In this document: positions 9,414 through 18,407 of the stretch, piece after piece | Layout: the number at the start of each line of letters is the position of its first letter | Position numbering within the stretch: the stretch's first letter is position 1 | From: Thoreauomyces humboldtii | Lineage: Eukaryota > Chytridiomycota > Chytridiomycetes > Spizellomycetales > Powellomycetaceae | Assembly: GCA_027596035.1 (NCBI GenBank) | Contig: JADGJA010000446.1 | Span: forward strand, 1 to 18,407 | Reading direction: 5' to 3' | Length of the DNA stretch: 18,407 nucleotides | Program-made: the position numbers and the translations under genes | Notes under the pieces: model-generated | What the model was told of the DNA's origin: nothing | Seen by the model: the letters and a program-made list of their open reading frames with translations, nothing else | Database searches by the model: none

Positions 9414-9487
9414 GTGAGTTTTTAGTTTGCGCCTCGCCCACACTACGGGCCACCCTGATGCCCATCTCCCGCCTTATTTTTCCATAG
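9414..9487 (+). other. Candidate 5'-UTR intron of the 1625-aa protein gene
   Basis: Donor GTGAGT at 9414, a branch-like CCTGATG at about 9454, and a pyrimidine-rich acceptor TTTTTCCATAG ending at 9487 give a 74-nt intron. Size and signals match the coding introns in this window. There is no coding frame to confirm it. Confidence 0.45.
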
Positions 9488-9790
9488 GAAGGACCGACGT
9501 TCGTTCAAGGAAGATATCGTCGTTCCGGACTGGAAATACTGTTCACCGACGTGGGAACATACACTGGACGTCCTGGGCTATTACCATCATCATCCTTGCA
9601 CCGTCGACCACCACCTCGCAGTCGGATTCGATATCCATCACCACCACCACTACGGAACCCTGCTGCACAACTCACGGCATCGTAGACTTTCTTGAGGCTG
9701 ACTCCCTGGCATTTCAAAGTCCACATTCCCACTCGGCCCATCTACTGTAAAGCACACTTTCCTCTTCCGGAGCAGCATTGTCGAGCACCC

Positions 9791-12700
9791 ATGTCCTCCT
9801 TGCAGAGCCTGGGCGCCAAGCTTACCGGTCTCATCGGCAAGCATGACCAACTACAGAATAAGCGTCGTGCCAGCGCCTCCGTCGACCAGCAAAACCTTTC
9901 CGTTCCCATAACATCTGATCCTACGTCCAAGTCTGCCGCGGCGTCCTTTTCTTTCAAGGACCGACCCGCAGCACCACTTCGCAATGATTCTCTGCTGGCA
10001 GCCATGCCGGGAGCGTTCCCCAGGCAGCGCCCAAGCGCCCTTCAACAGCATCATATTCCCGCTGGGGCGGAGCCGGAAGTTGGTGGTAGGGCAGAGAGAG
10101 TGGGGTTTGATGGCAATCCTGTACAAGAAGGTGTGTGTGAGATCAACTGTGTGGCAAAAGCGTCGAGCCAGATCTGGATTTCGGAGACTGACCCTCTCCA
10201 TATATGTAGACCCCTCGCAGCAGCATGCCGATGCTGAAGGCGACACGTTCAAGCCCTTGGTACTACAGACATCGGGATTTGGACTCGACGGAAGCTGGCT
10301 AGGCGGCACTCCCGTTACGCCAGTTGCTGCACCGGCACCACCCACCACGAGGCCAGCGTTGTGGGCGCCGATCATGTCGGCGCAGGCAAAGACGCCGTCA
10401 GCCGCATCGCCACCGCGAGACGACGTCGCTGCTCCTGAAGTCTCCGTCGGCCCCATCCTACATCCGCGCAAATCCTCCGTGGATCACAGCGTGTCTCCCG
10501 AAGAGCTCGAGCGCAAGATCAATGCCCTTTTGGTCCACCGTCCTGTGCTGGATTCCAATGTCGACGGAAGCGAAGCTCCACCTTTGTCGGCCGTCGGACA
10601 CGAGCAACCAGATGGAGACTTTGCGCCTATCCGGTCAAAGTCACCGGCTGGGGAGGTGGGCTTGGAAGCAGCAGCAGCTAAACCTGTCGAGGCGGAGTCA
10701 GAGCAGGTTGTATCAACCTCGCAGTCTGCGTCTCCTGAGCCTGCTGCAGTTCCGCGACAAAAGAGCTTCGATGCACTCACTGGACTCCCTCCGGTGGCGG
10801 TAGTAGCACCGAAAGCGCTCGACGCGGACTCAGAGCAGGTTGGTTCGACCTCGCAGGCTGCATCTCCTGTGCCTTCTGCGGTCCCTCGACAACAGAGCTT
10901 TGATGCACTCACTGGACTCCCTCCAGCATCGGTAACATCACCTCAGCAGCCGATAGCACCGCCGCCCCCAAACCGTCGGCAAGGCAGTTTCGATGCGTTG
11001 ACGAAACTGGAGCGCACTTACGCACCAACTTTCGAAGACGGTGGCCGAGGAGGGCACTCCGCAAAGCCCAGCAAGCCCGAGGCGAAGTTTGCATCTCTAT
11101 TGCATCAAGTGTCCCCTGCGCACGCTGCAGAGGGTCTCCCGATCTCTCAGGTACGCCAGGACAGCGCTGCGGGAAAGCAAGCGTTTGCAGCTGCCCTTGG
11201 GGACAGAAACACATCTGTGTATGCGACACCTTCGACCGAGCTCGACGTGTCGTTTGATGCTCTTCTCGCTGATAAGCAACTCTCTCGTGGACGCGTCGAT
11301 ACAAAGGACGATCATAGCGACACTGCGCACACGCAACATCAATCAGGACCCGCTTTGATGATCGGCGAAAAGCACACCGGCGGACACTTTGCACCTCTTC
11401 CAACCTCCCTCGAGACCAAGTTTGACGGTCTTCTGCATACTACAGTCCAAGCGGACGATGCCCATTTGCATTCGACGATGCCTGACGAAAAGCACGCCGA
11501 ACGTAAGGCCGAGCCCGCCGTCTCGATTGGCGATAAGCACACTGGCGGCGAGTTCGCCCCCCTTCCCGCTAAGTTGGAAGAGAAGTTTGAAGCACTGCTT
11601 CAGACAAAATCGCACACAAATGTAGGGCAGTCTGACCACGCGGCTGTCGCCAACACTACGGAGAATCACTCGGCTCTTGCCGTGACGATTGGCGATAAGC
11701 ACACCGGTGGTAACTTTGCACCTTTGCCGCAGAAGCTGACATCTGGACTCAATGCATTGATTCATCCGCATCGCGATACAGCTGCCCCGGCGGCCCCATC
11801 CAGTAGTGAGGCGCAAGTCGCATCGGCTCCGCAAATTGCTATCGGGGATCGTGCGGACCACCAGGAGTTCGCTCCAATCTCCGCCAAGCTCGAAACGAGG
11901 TTTGAATCTTCGAGGCAGCCCGCTACTCTGCAGTCTGGTGCTGAACAAGAATCACACTCACTCTCGGTTGACCAAAAAGCATCGGGAGCAGCTGTTGCAC
12001 TCGGTGCCGCGCACGAAAATGAATTATTTTCTGAGATTCCTCGAACTCTGGGTGATAGGTTCGAAAAGCTTCTCAACCCGATGCGACCGCAGGACTCGGC
12101 TGCATCGACTGCTGGCATCAAAGACGTTCGTCAAGAACGTGCTGCTGCTGCTGCCGTTGTTGCGGAGAAAGAGAAAGAGTCGTCGCGCATTCCCTCCCCG
12201 CTTCAGCAGAGATTCCACACGGTTCTAAGCCAGCGGTCGTCCTCTGATCACGGTCACCTCAGTGATCACGGCGAGGAGCGCCCCTTGTCTACTCCACTTT
12301 TCGATCAATCGACGCTTCCTGTTTTGCCCGACCCAGTTCCTGTTGGTCGTACTCCTTTCCAAGAAGAGGAAATCTTTGCATACTATTCCAGTGACAAGTA
12401 CCACGAGACCACAGAGGACTCTTATTCTCCCAACTTCCAGTCCAAGGATGCAGTGGACCGATGGCTCCAGTCAGCCACTCCGGCCCGGGCACCGCTGAAG
12501 GAAAAGCATAGCCATGACGGAGTGATCCGTGACGAGCATGAGGAGCACTCGTACACTGGTGTGCGTGGAACCGTTGTCCCATTCGAATCCCTGGTTGGCG
12601 ATTCGCGCCGAACTTCGGGGTCCGCCGAGATCGCAACGGATCCCGCTGCTCACCGCAGGGCTCTCGAGACAAAGTTTGAGGACATCCTTACGCGTGTCTC

Positions 12701-14747
12701 TCAAGCCCCTCAGTCTATCAGTCCATACCCAGCTGGAAGTCGAAGGTCGATGGACATGTCGGCATCCAATGACCTCGACGACTTTGACTTTGAGTGCACG
12801 GAAAGCGATGCCGTCCTAGCGGCAGAATACGAGAAGCTTATGAAGCGAAACTCGCAGCATGGATCGGCGGTGGGATCGGTAGAACGGTCGGATAGCGGCG
12901 ACGCGCGCGGTCTCGTAACGCCAGTGACGGCTGCTGCTCTTCCTAGCCCGGAACTCGGCCGTGAACGGACCTCGAGTGGCAATTCGATCAAGTCTCGGAA
13001 GTCCTTTTCTTTGGGGAGCCTTCTGCCCAACCGTGGCGAGTCTGGTCGAGGCGCTAGTCGGGCGGGTACCGGTGAAGCCGAGGCGGACGCCCCGTTCACG
13101 GTTCGTTCGATGGCAGCCGACGAGCATCCCGGTAGGCCTTCCGGACAAATGGGTGCTTCCAGCGGGACGCAGCACTGGGATAACAAACTGGAAAAGAAGT
13201 TCGACGCAATCATGAGCAAACTGCGTCGCGGTTCTCATCAGGACAGAAAATCGTCTCCCTTGTCGACGCAGACGACCGTCGATGACCGGCGCAAATCGAC
13301 GGATATGACGCACGAAATGCAGACATCGTCAGGCCCGTCCTCTAGCACCAAGGAGAAGGGCAAAAAGTCGAGCGTGTCGAGCGGTTTGGAAGCCAAGTTC
13401 GGCCAGCTTCTTGCTAAGACGAGAGGTACTAAGGAAGACCGCAGGGTGTCGGACATTCCAGTCGCGTCTTCAAGTCAAAAGTCAGACGATATCTCCCCAC
13501 CGCCCGTACCACCAAAGGATGTCGAGCACCATGTGGGCCTCGCAGGTCATTCGACCTCTGATGCGGATGACGGGCCACTGAGCGCCTCGCTTGAACGAAA
13601 GTTCGACGAGCTCGTTGCGCAATCAAAGATAACCGCTCCGGCGGGGCCGGAGAATGAAACTCCAGCGGCCGCGCAATCCGATGCTGTTGACACTGCTGCA
13701 GCGGCTGCTGTAAGCGCAGCAGATGCGGACGCAGCAACTGCGGCTACCCCGTCGACTCACATTGGCGCTCCCACTGCGAGCAGCGACAGTATGGGTGGTC
13801 CTTCTAGCAAAGCTACATCTCAAGGGGGTCTACAAGACCAATTCGAAATTCTTCTTAAGCGCGGTCGTAAGAGTTTCTCCCGAGACCGTCTGGATCGCCC
13901 AACCGCATCTTCATCGGCTTCCTCGGCCTCGGGTGCTAGCGATGGGGCAAAGAACAAGGACAAAAAGAAGAAGTCAACGTCATCGTTCGCTGTTCCAGCA
14001 GACCGCATTCCCACGCACATCAGTTCCACCGGACAGGCGATCTACGACGAGGAATATCGGGCGAGAAAGTCGTTGGAACAAGGCTCAAACACGCCCACTT
14101 GGCAAAACGCAGAGGAAAGACCAGCCATGCCCACTCCGACGGCACCTCCTCGATACTCTTCAGCTTCTACATCCTCTCGCTCCAGCAACCCGATGCTCCG
14201 CGCTCGCAAATCCCTCACGGATCTCATGGCGCGTTTCAAGGGATCCGGCGGAAGCAGTACAGGCGCCACCACGCCGCCCCGAGAGGACGCTCTCGATGAA
14301 CCACAAAACCTGCCCCGTAGCAGAGGATCTTCCATCCGCAAGACGCAGAGCCACGCGAGCTCCCTCCATGCCGCGGGCACCACCACTCCACTCGAGAGCT
14401 CTAGGTCGGCAAGCCCGCAGTTCGCTCATCCCATCCGCAACAGGAACAGCGCTGGAGGCGACGATCTCGTTGTTCCGGCTCCTTCCCCACTACCGGCTGC
14501 GAGGAGATCCGACAGCCAGTCCGGTCGGCGACAGCACACTCCCAAGTATACGCAGGACCAGAGGGAGGCCATCGGTCAGAGATCCTCGACCGACGAGGAT
14601 GGAGCAGATAGGAGGGAAGAACCGGGCATCGTCGTGGCTGCTCCAGAGTATGGACAGTCTGATGGTCACACGAAGGTTGTGAGATCTACTTCTCCCGAGG
14701 GGGACGACGAGGTTCGTATTTCCTTTGATGGCGATGCGCCTCGGTGA
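9791..14747 (+). CDS. Large Ser-rich repeat protein, 1625 aa, probable scaffold
   Basis: Two exons, 9791-10130 and 10210-14747, with a 79-nt intron (donor GTGTGT, branch CTGAC, acceptor TAG) that keeps the frame. Start ATG 9791 gives MSSLQSLGAKLTGLIGKHDQ, which could fold as an amphipathic helix. I do not recognise the family. Most of the protein is Ser/Pro/Ala-rich and probably disordered. Scattered through it are about 17 short modules of the form L-E-x-K-F-[DE]-x-L-L; five sit in 51-55-residue tandem repeats (498 to about 738), and two more belong to a 44-residue tandem duplication (273-360). A proline motif PPPVPPK (1210-1216) fits an SH3 ligand and PPRY (1426-1429) fits a WW ligand as used by NEDD4/Rsp5 ligases. 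RKSLTDLMARFK (1446-1457) is a second basic amphipathic stretch. No transmembrane segment or catalytic domain is seen. A scaffold or adaptor at the cortex or in trafficking is inference only. It converges with uL22m. Confidence 0.85.
10686..10949 (+). repeat. Tandem duplication of a 132-bp (44-codon) unit inside the large protein
   Basis: Unit 1 covers about 10686-10817 and unit 2 about 10818-10949, offset exactly 132 bp, so the frame is kept. In the best 35-residue stretch 28 residues are identical, ending in the shared SFDALTGLPP. Each unit carries one copy of the S/K-F-D-A-L module found elsewhere in the protein. Confidence 0.85.
11361..12080 (+). repeat. Five tandem 51-55-residue protein repeats
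   Basis: Units start at 11361, 11526, 11688, 11841 and 12000, with spacings of 165, 162, 153 and 159 bp, all multiples of three. The conserved start is IGDKHTGGxFAPLP and is followed by LExKFxALL. Units 1-3 are close copies; units 4 and 5 are decayed (IGDRADHQEFAPIS, LGAAHENELFSEIP) but keep position and the KLETRF or LGDRFEKLL half. The linkers after each module do not resemble one another. Confidence 0.9.
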
Positions 14748-15038
14748 TGTTGAACTCTATACCGTGCCACCCTGTTAAGCTCTTTTTGTCCCTCCCTGTC
14801 CTGGTATCCATTGGCTTGTCTCAGTCTATTTTGTCCGGTTCTCGCATAATTTTGTTGAAATGTTATAATGACTCTTCACCTTGCCACTATTTCCGCAGCT
14901 GAAGACTTGACGCCTAGGTGGTTTAGGTTCACAACCTGTGACGAACAGGTCTCAGGATCAAGCAGGAATCAACATTTTCGCCAGGATATCTATTCATCAA
15001 GAAGAAAAAGGCAAGTCTCCGGACAGGGATTCCACCTC
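14748..15038. terminator. Convergent 3' region
   Basis: 291 bp between the stop codons of the large repeat protein (plus) and uL22m (minus). It must hold both poly(A) sites. T-rich, A/T-rich stretches such as 14846-14868 (ATAATTTTGTTG...) are plausible plus-strand 3'-end signals. No gene is seen; an ATG at 14868 opens only an antisense frame over uL22m. Confidence 0.4.
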
Positions 15039-15932
15039 CTAGCGATCCTTGGCCAGGGCGTTGTCGGGCGATACCCATCGAGAACTAGTGACGTACTTCC
15101 AGGGCTTGCTGCTCCATACGGGGTGGAGCTGCTTGACCGGCCTGTCGTCCTTCATGCTCACGTAGAGCTTGCTCCTACGGAACATCTTCACGAGCCTCTC
15201 GAACTCCCTCTCCTCCTTGGTCATCTCCAAGTTCCTCTTCTCGAGCACGACCTTGACGTGGGCGGCAGGATGATGCATGATGCCGAACCTTGCCCTTCCG
15301 TGGATCTTCAACCTCTTGAGGTAGGTCCCCTTCCCCACCCACGCCTCCTTGACGACAAAGGTTCCGGGATCCTCCTTGTAGTTGTGACGGAGGGCGGCGG
15401 CCGCACGGTGGAGCATGGCTCTCACGCGATCCGCGGGACGTTTCTTGGACATGAGCATCTGGGTGGTGGCCTCCGAGAGCGACATTCCACGGATCAGACG
15501 TGCGAGGTGGAGGAGCTTGCGTGGAGAGACTCGAAAGTCGCCGGTGGTGAAGGTGGGGATGGGGTTGGTGGGACGTGGCTTCTGTACTCGCACCGACTTG
15601 CCCTTTCGACGACGGGACAGGCTTGCGGTGGCTTTCTTTTCGGACGCGCTGGCGGTGGAGGATGTTGGAGATGCGGTGGCATCGGAACCGGCGGCGTTCT
15701 TCTCCGCGACCTCCTGTTTGACGGCCGAGAAGAGGGAGGAAAGGGCGGATGTTTGCACGGCGGGAGGTGGGGTGGGGTTTCCGGTCGTGGCGGATCTGGT
15801 GTTGCGGGGTGCGAATCGAACGGTCCGTGATGCTGTTGCAGATCGTGGAACGGAGCAGAAAAGCGGCGCCAGTCTCATGTTCGCGGTAGAGCATGCCGCT
15901 CGCCGCAGCGACGAATGTAGTAGCGTGGTCAT
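15039..15932 (-). CDS. MRPL22: Mitochondrial large-subunit ribosomal protein uL22m
   Basis: A single-exon 297-aa protein. Start ATG 15932 gives MTTLLHSSLRRAACSTANMR and on to about residue 50 without Asp or Glu, rich in Arg/Ser/Thr/Ala: a clear mitochondrial presequence. An Ala/Ser/Thr-rich linker and a basic patch SRRRKGKSVRVQKPRP precede the uL22 domain at about 133-232. That domain shows FRVSPRKLLHLARLIRGMS, AMLHRAAAALRHN, and KGTYLKRLKIHGRARFGIMH, which is the beta-hairpin loop that lines the exit tunnel, then HVKVVLEKR. Roughly 65 further residues form the C-terminal extension common in fungal mitochondrial forms. The frame stays open upstream to about 16037, but that part is acidic and unlike a presequence, so I chose 15932. 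uL22m assembles into the mitoribosomal large subunit beside the peptide exit tunnel. Confidence 0.93.
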   Translation of the reverse strand: MTTLLHSSLRRAACSTANMRLAPLFCSVPRSATASRTVRFAPRNTRSATTGNPTPPPAVQTSALSSLFSAVKQEVAEKNAAGSDATASPTSSTASASEKKATASLSRRRKGKSVRVQKPRPTNPIPTFTTGDFRVSPRKLLHLARLIRGMSLSEATTQMLMSKKRPADRVRAMLHRAAAALRHNYKEDPGTFVVKEAWVGKGTYLKRLKIHGRARFGIMHHPAAHVKVVLEKRNLEMTKEEREFERLVKMFRRSKLYVSMKDDRPVKQLHPVWSSKPWKYVTSSRWVSPDNALAKDR

Positions 15933-16180
15933 TGGGTGCTGTGGGTGACCTTGGGGAATTGGAGATTTCGATTTTGTTTGCTCTTCGCGGGGGAACACTG
16001 GAGACGGGGAACCGTCAATATGAAAGGGCATAGCCACCCGCTCCTCGATCGAAACTCCACAGCTTCCGCCGAGAGCAGCGACTGGTAGAGATATGACTCA
16101 GTGGTATTTACAAGGTATATGACGATAGGGCATAGCAAAGTACGCAAGCTATGGATGTACACCCCTCTCGTACGCTTTAT

Positions 16181-17743
16181 TCACTTTCGGGTCTTTGGTG
16201 GGACCTTCTTTCTTGTCAGGGCACTTTGTCCGGAAGCCGATTGGTGTGCCTTCTGCACAGAGAACGATGCGCCGTTCTTTCGACTGTTGTTCCAAGGGAA
16301 TGCGCCTCTCCTCAGTGCCCTCGGAATTTTCACTTGTGCTTGAGCCGCATCTTTGGCTTCCTCCGCTTCGCTCTGATCCGAGCCCGACGAGGAACCGGCT
16401 GCTGACGAATCGCTGAAGATGGGAGATGGAGACGGCCGTGGTCTTCTGGCCTTGCGTGTCCGGCTTGATCGGGATGCGGAAGACGTGTTCGGTGCAGCGG
16501 TGGTCCGGCGCTTTGTGGTGGACGAGGTCTGACCGACCGATCCGCCTGCAGATGGCGAGTCAATCTTGAGCTTCTTGCCCACCTTGCTCTTCTGCTTCTT
16601 CTGCTTTGGTCTGGACGACCGTCTACCTTCCAAGTAATCGGAATCGTCGCTGGCCTCCCTATCGCCCGCTGCTTTGTAGTCGCTCTCTTCCCCTTCCGTG
16701 CAGCTTCGTTCGTAGAGAGCTTCGGCCTTTTCCTGCCTTTCCCGTTCGCGGGCCTCCAAGTTCGCATCAAGGGCGGCTACATCTACTCCGTGAAGGCGGA
16801 GGTGGCTGGCGAGCTCTGACAGCGCGGCGTCCAGGCAGAGAGTCACTCCTGGACCCATTCGCATGATCTGTCCCACCGCGTCCAGAGCGAGATCCGTGCC
16901 TGGTGGGAGATGGGAAGATGCGATCGGAGAGGTCATCGCCATAGGAAGATCTTCCTCTCCACTGGACATCGAGTCTGGGGAGCACAGGGACGAATCGTCG
17001 CTGGCCTCTCGATAAGCCCACGGAGGTATGAAACCTTGCTCGATCTTCACAGGAAGCAACTCTGCGAAGGTCGGTGGAGGAGTTCCCAGGGTCTCAACCG
17101 AGCCTTCCGCGTCCTCTTCGGATCCGAGTATTCCCGGCGATAATGTCGCTTTGTCAAGGTCCACGCCGTCCTCGTCCTGACGGAAATGCATCGGTGTTAG
17201 GCGAGGTAAGCTACGATGTTAAAGAATCATGCGGCGGGCAATTACCAGCAAGTACTGCGTGCATAATGTCTCTACAAAGATCGGAGGATCCTTCACGATC
17301 CGGGTCGCACGAGCATAAAGGTCATCCATTGCGACCACTCCTTCCGCGCGATCATAATGCCAAACAGACAGCTTTCCTGGGTACCTCTCGTCGTCCTCCG
17401 ACGCGTACATTGCGATCGATTCCGCGCCGAGCGTGGTGGCGAGGATTCCCTCAGACGGCAGTCCGGGTCGCGTTGCTCCCGGAGCCACAGGCTTGTGCGG
17501 ACGGAGCTCGTTGAAGACAGGATTGGCCAGGAGAAACGCGTCGCCGCCACTGGTTCGCTGTGGGACCCAGCCTAGGTCGCTTCCGGAAGGATTCGATAAG
17601 ACTGGTTGAGATGACGGTATGCCGACCAGACCGCCCACGAATGCATCATGAGCAGGGGAGAAGGTGGGTGGAGGCTGGTTGGGGAACGCGAAGCGTGAAG
17701 ATTCCCAGTGGAACAAAGGAGCATCTTCAGACGATGCACACAT
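16181..17743 (-). CDS. Unrecognised, probably nuclear protein, 497 aa
   Basis: Exon 1 is 17743-17246 and exon 2 is 17176-16181; the 69-nt intron has donor GTAATT, branch CCTAAC and acceptor CAG, in phase 0. Start ATG 17743 has A at -3. I do not recognise the family. The N-terminal third is Pro/Phe/Gly-rich (FPNQPPPTFSPAHDAFVGG) and leads into a compact segment KLSVWHYDRAEGVVAMDDLY and KDPPIFVETLCTQYLLDED that looks structured. A predicted helix follows at about 278-326 (LCLDAALSELASHLRLHGVD, then a charged ERERQEKAEALYE run). Two acidic Ser patches with the same REASDDS core look like casein kinase 2 sites. The strongly basic stretch RRSSRPKQKKQKSKVGKKLK (about 351-370) is a good nuclear localisation signal, and a second basic cluster TRKARRPRPS follows. 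The C-terminal third is Ser-rich and disordered. A nuclear regulator or chromatin-associated protein is inference. No signal peptide or membrane segment is seen. Confidence 0.78.
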
Positions 17744-18407
17744 AGTGGCGCGGCAACCAGCAATCCGAGTTGAGCGTTGCTTGAGGTGATCGTGGATGAG
17801 AGGGAGTTGATGGCGACGGAGAGGAAACCAGACGGGGTTCTGGTTGGCAATGTGGGTGAACTATGCTGCATGGACGAGAGCGTCGGGACGGGCAACTACC
17901 GGTACCGTGTGGAGGGCAACTGAACCATATCGACACGGGAGTGGGGCTGGGAATTGTTGACCAGGAGCAACCTCACGAGACCCCCGCTCTGGTTTCTATT
18001 GTGGTGTCCTGTGCGCTTCGACGGAGTGTTTACAAAATATGCCGCTCTGGGATATCTCGACGGTGGGCATGAGGTGCGAATTTGGCAGCGCTGGCACGAG
18101 CCTCCTCCTCTCCTCAGACCTGTTCACGGCGGGCCCTTCGTGTGCCACCACCGCTTGGAAGCCTTTTCCTTTTTCCTTTGTTCAAAACTTTCCCCGTTCG
18201 GGCGCTCTTCCTCCTTTGCATGGGTGGTGTATACATGTACATTCACAGTGACCAAAAAGAGTAAAAAAAGGTGGTTTCAAGGGAAGGAGGTCCAGAGGAA
18301 GGAAGGGGGGAGGACTGTCGGTAGGAATGAACGAGTAAAAACCTGTTGCAGACTGCAACAGAGAAGTACCTGAATGTACTTCACGTCTGAGAGAGGATGC
18401 CTGTTGC
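17744..18407. other. Non-coding region upstream of the 497-aa protein gene
   Basis: No gene is supported. It should hold the minus-strand promoter and leader of the gene at 17743. Short frames here lack good starts. A pyrimidine-rich stretch (CCTTTTCCTTTTTCC, about 18162-18180) and an A-rich stretch (about 18252-18270) are seen. Two perfect hairpins occur at 18344-18382 and are listed separately. Confidence 0.5.
18344..18382. repeat. Two adjacent perfect inverted repeats
   Basis: TGTTGCA-GAC-TGCAACA (18344-18360) and GAAGTAC-CTGAAT-GTACTTC (18363-18382) are each perfect 7-bp stems with short loops, separated by two bases. CTGTTGC recurs at the window edge (18401-18407). They could be protein-binding palindromes, an RNA structure or the edge of an element continuing beyond the window. 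Confidence 0.6.

Larger units (their letters stand above)
9154..9790. other. Intergenic region: CLPTM1 3' end and promoter/leader of next gene
   Basis: No coding gene is seen. The first ~150 bp should hold the CLPTM1 3' UTR and poly(A) site. From about 9330 a promoter is plausible, with a TATA-like element (9337-9345), followed by a candidate 5'-UTR intron (9414-9487) and a leader rich in CAC/ACC repeats near 9600-9660. The open frame that runs into 9791 from 9692 begins with TTG, not ATG, so it is not a coding extension. Confidence 0.5.

Noticed and set aside
13723..14682. Open frame of 319 codons overlapping the large repeat protein in another frame
   Set aside because: Arg/Ser/Pro-rich shadow without an independent promoter or domain; the main frame carries the repeated modules.
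14868..15830. Open frame of 320 codons with an ATG on the plus strand opposite uL22m
   Set aside because: It lies antisense to a clearly conserved ribosomal protein gene, has Gly/Leu/His-rich composition without domain character, and is explained by the codon bias of the opposite strand.
15933..16037. Upstream extension of the uL22m frame
   Set aside because: The frame is open, but the extra residues include several Asp/Glu and Pro and do not resemble a mitochondrial presequence, whereas the sequence from 15932 does.
17572..17871. Possible overlapping upstream ORF (ATG 17871, minus strand) covering the start of the 497-aa protein
   Set aside because: The ATG context is weak (T at -3) and nothing shows that the transcript extends that far upstream.
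1..18407. tRNA or rRNA genes, CRISPR arrays, transposase or integrase genes
   Set aside because: I looked for T-loop-like sequences, regular spaced repeats and mobile-element protein motifs and found none that held up.

Overview
The window looks like nuclear DNA of a fungus, most likely a basidiomycete. Genes sit close together on both strands. Every intron I can place is short (55-85 nt), GT-AG, and usually carries a CTRAY-like branch point. Two products carry mitochondrial-type presequences. I see no bacterial operon structure, CRISPR array, tRNA/rRNA gene, insertion sequence or integrase. The genus cannot be read from the sequence alone.

Layout. 1-755 is non-coding and holds two degenerate direct-repeat pairs. 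756-2681 (+) is an intronless gene for an unrecognised protein of about 641 aa. 3024-4452 (+) is farnesyl diphosphate synthase (ERG20 type, six exons, 357 aa). An in-frame upstream ATG at 2865 would add a 53-residue presequence-like extension without acidic residues. 4618-6330 (-) is an eight-exon gene for a 412-aa protein that resembles fibrous sheath-interacting protein 1 (FSIP1). 6331-6519 is a compact divergent promoter shared with the next gene. 6520-9153 (+) is a ten-exon CLPTM1-family multipass membrane protein (677 aa). 9154-9790 is intergenic, with a TATA-like element and a probable 5'-UTR intron. 9791-14747 (+) is a two-exon gene for a 1625-aa, largely disordered, serine-rich protein. 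That protein is built from about 17 copies of a short L-E-x-K-F-x-x-L-L module, five of them inside regular 51-55-residue tandem repeats. 15039-15932 (-) is mitochondrial ribosomal protein uL22m (297 aa). 16181-17743 (-) is a two-exon gene for an unrecognised, probably nuclear protein (497 aa). 17744-18407 is non-coding and ends in two adjacent perfect hairpins.

How the genes relate. There is no biosynthetic cluster. ERG20 (isoprenoids), CLPTM1 (ER membrane, trafficking or lipid scrambling) and uL22m (mitochondrial translation) are ordinary housekeeping neighbours. ERG20 and the FSIP1-like gene converge; the FSIP1-like gene and CLPTM1 diverge; the repeat-protein gene and uL22m converge.

Most worth following up: the repeat architecture of the 1625-aa protein, the possible dual-targeted ERG20, and the FSIP1-like protein. 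FSIP1 is best known from sperm flagella, so its presence in what appears to be a fungus is notable.
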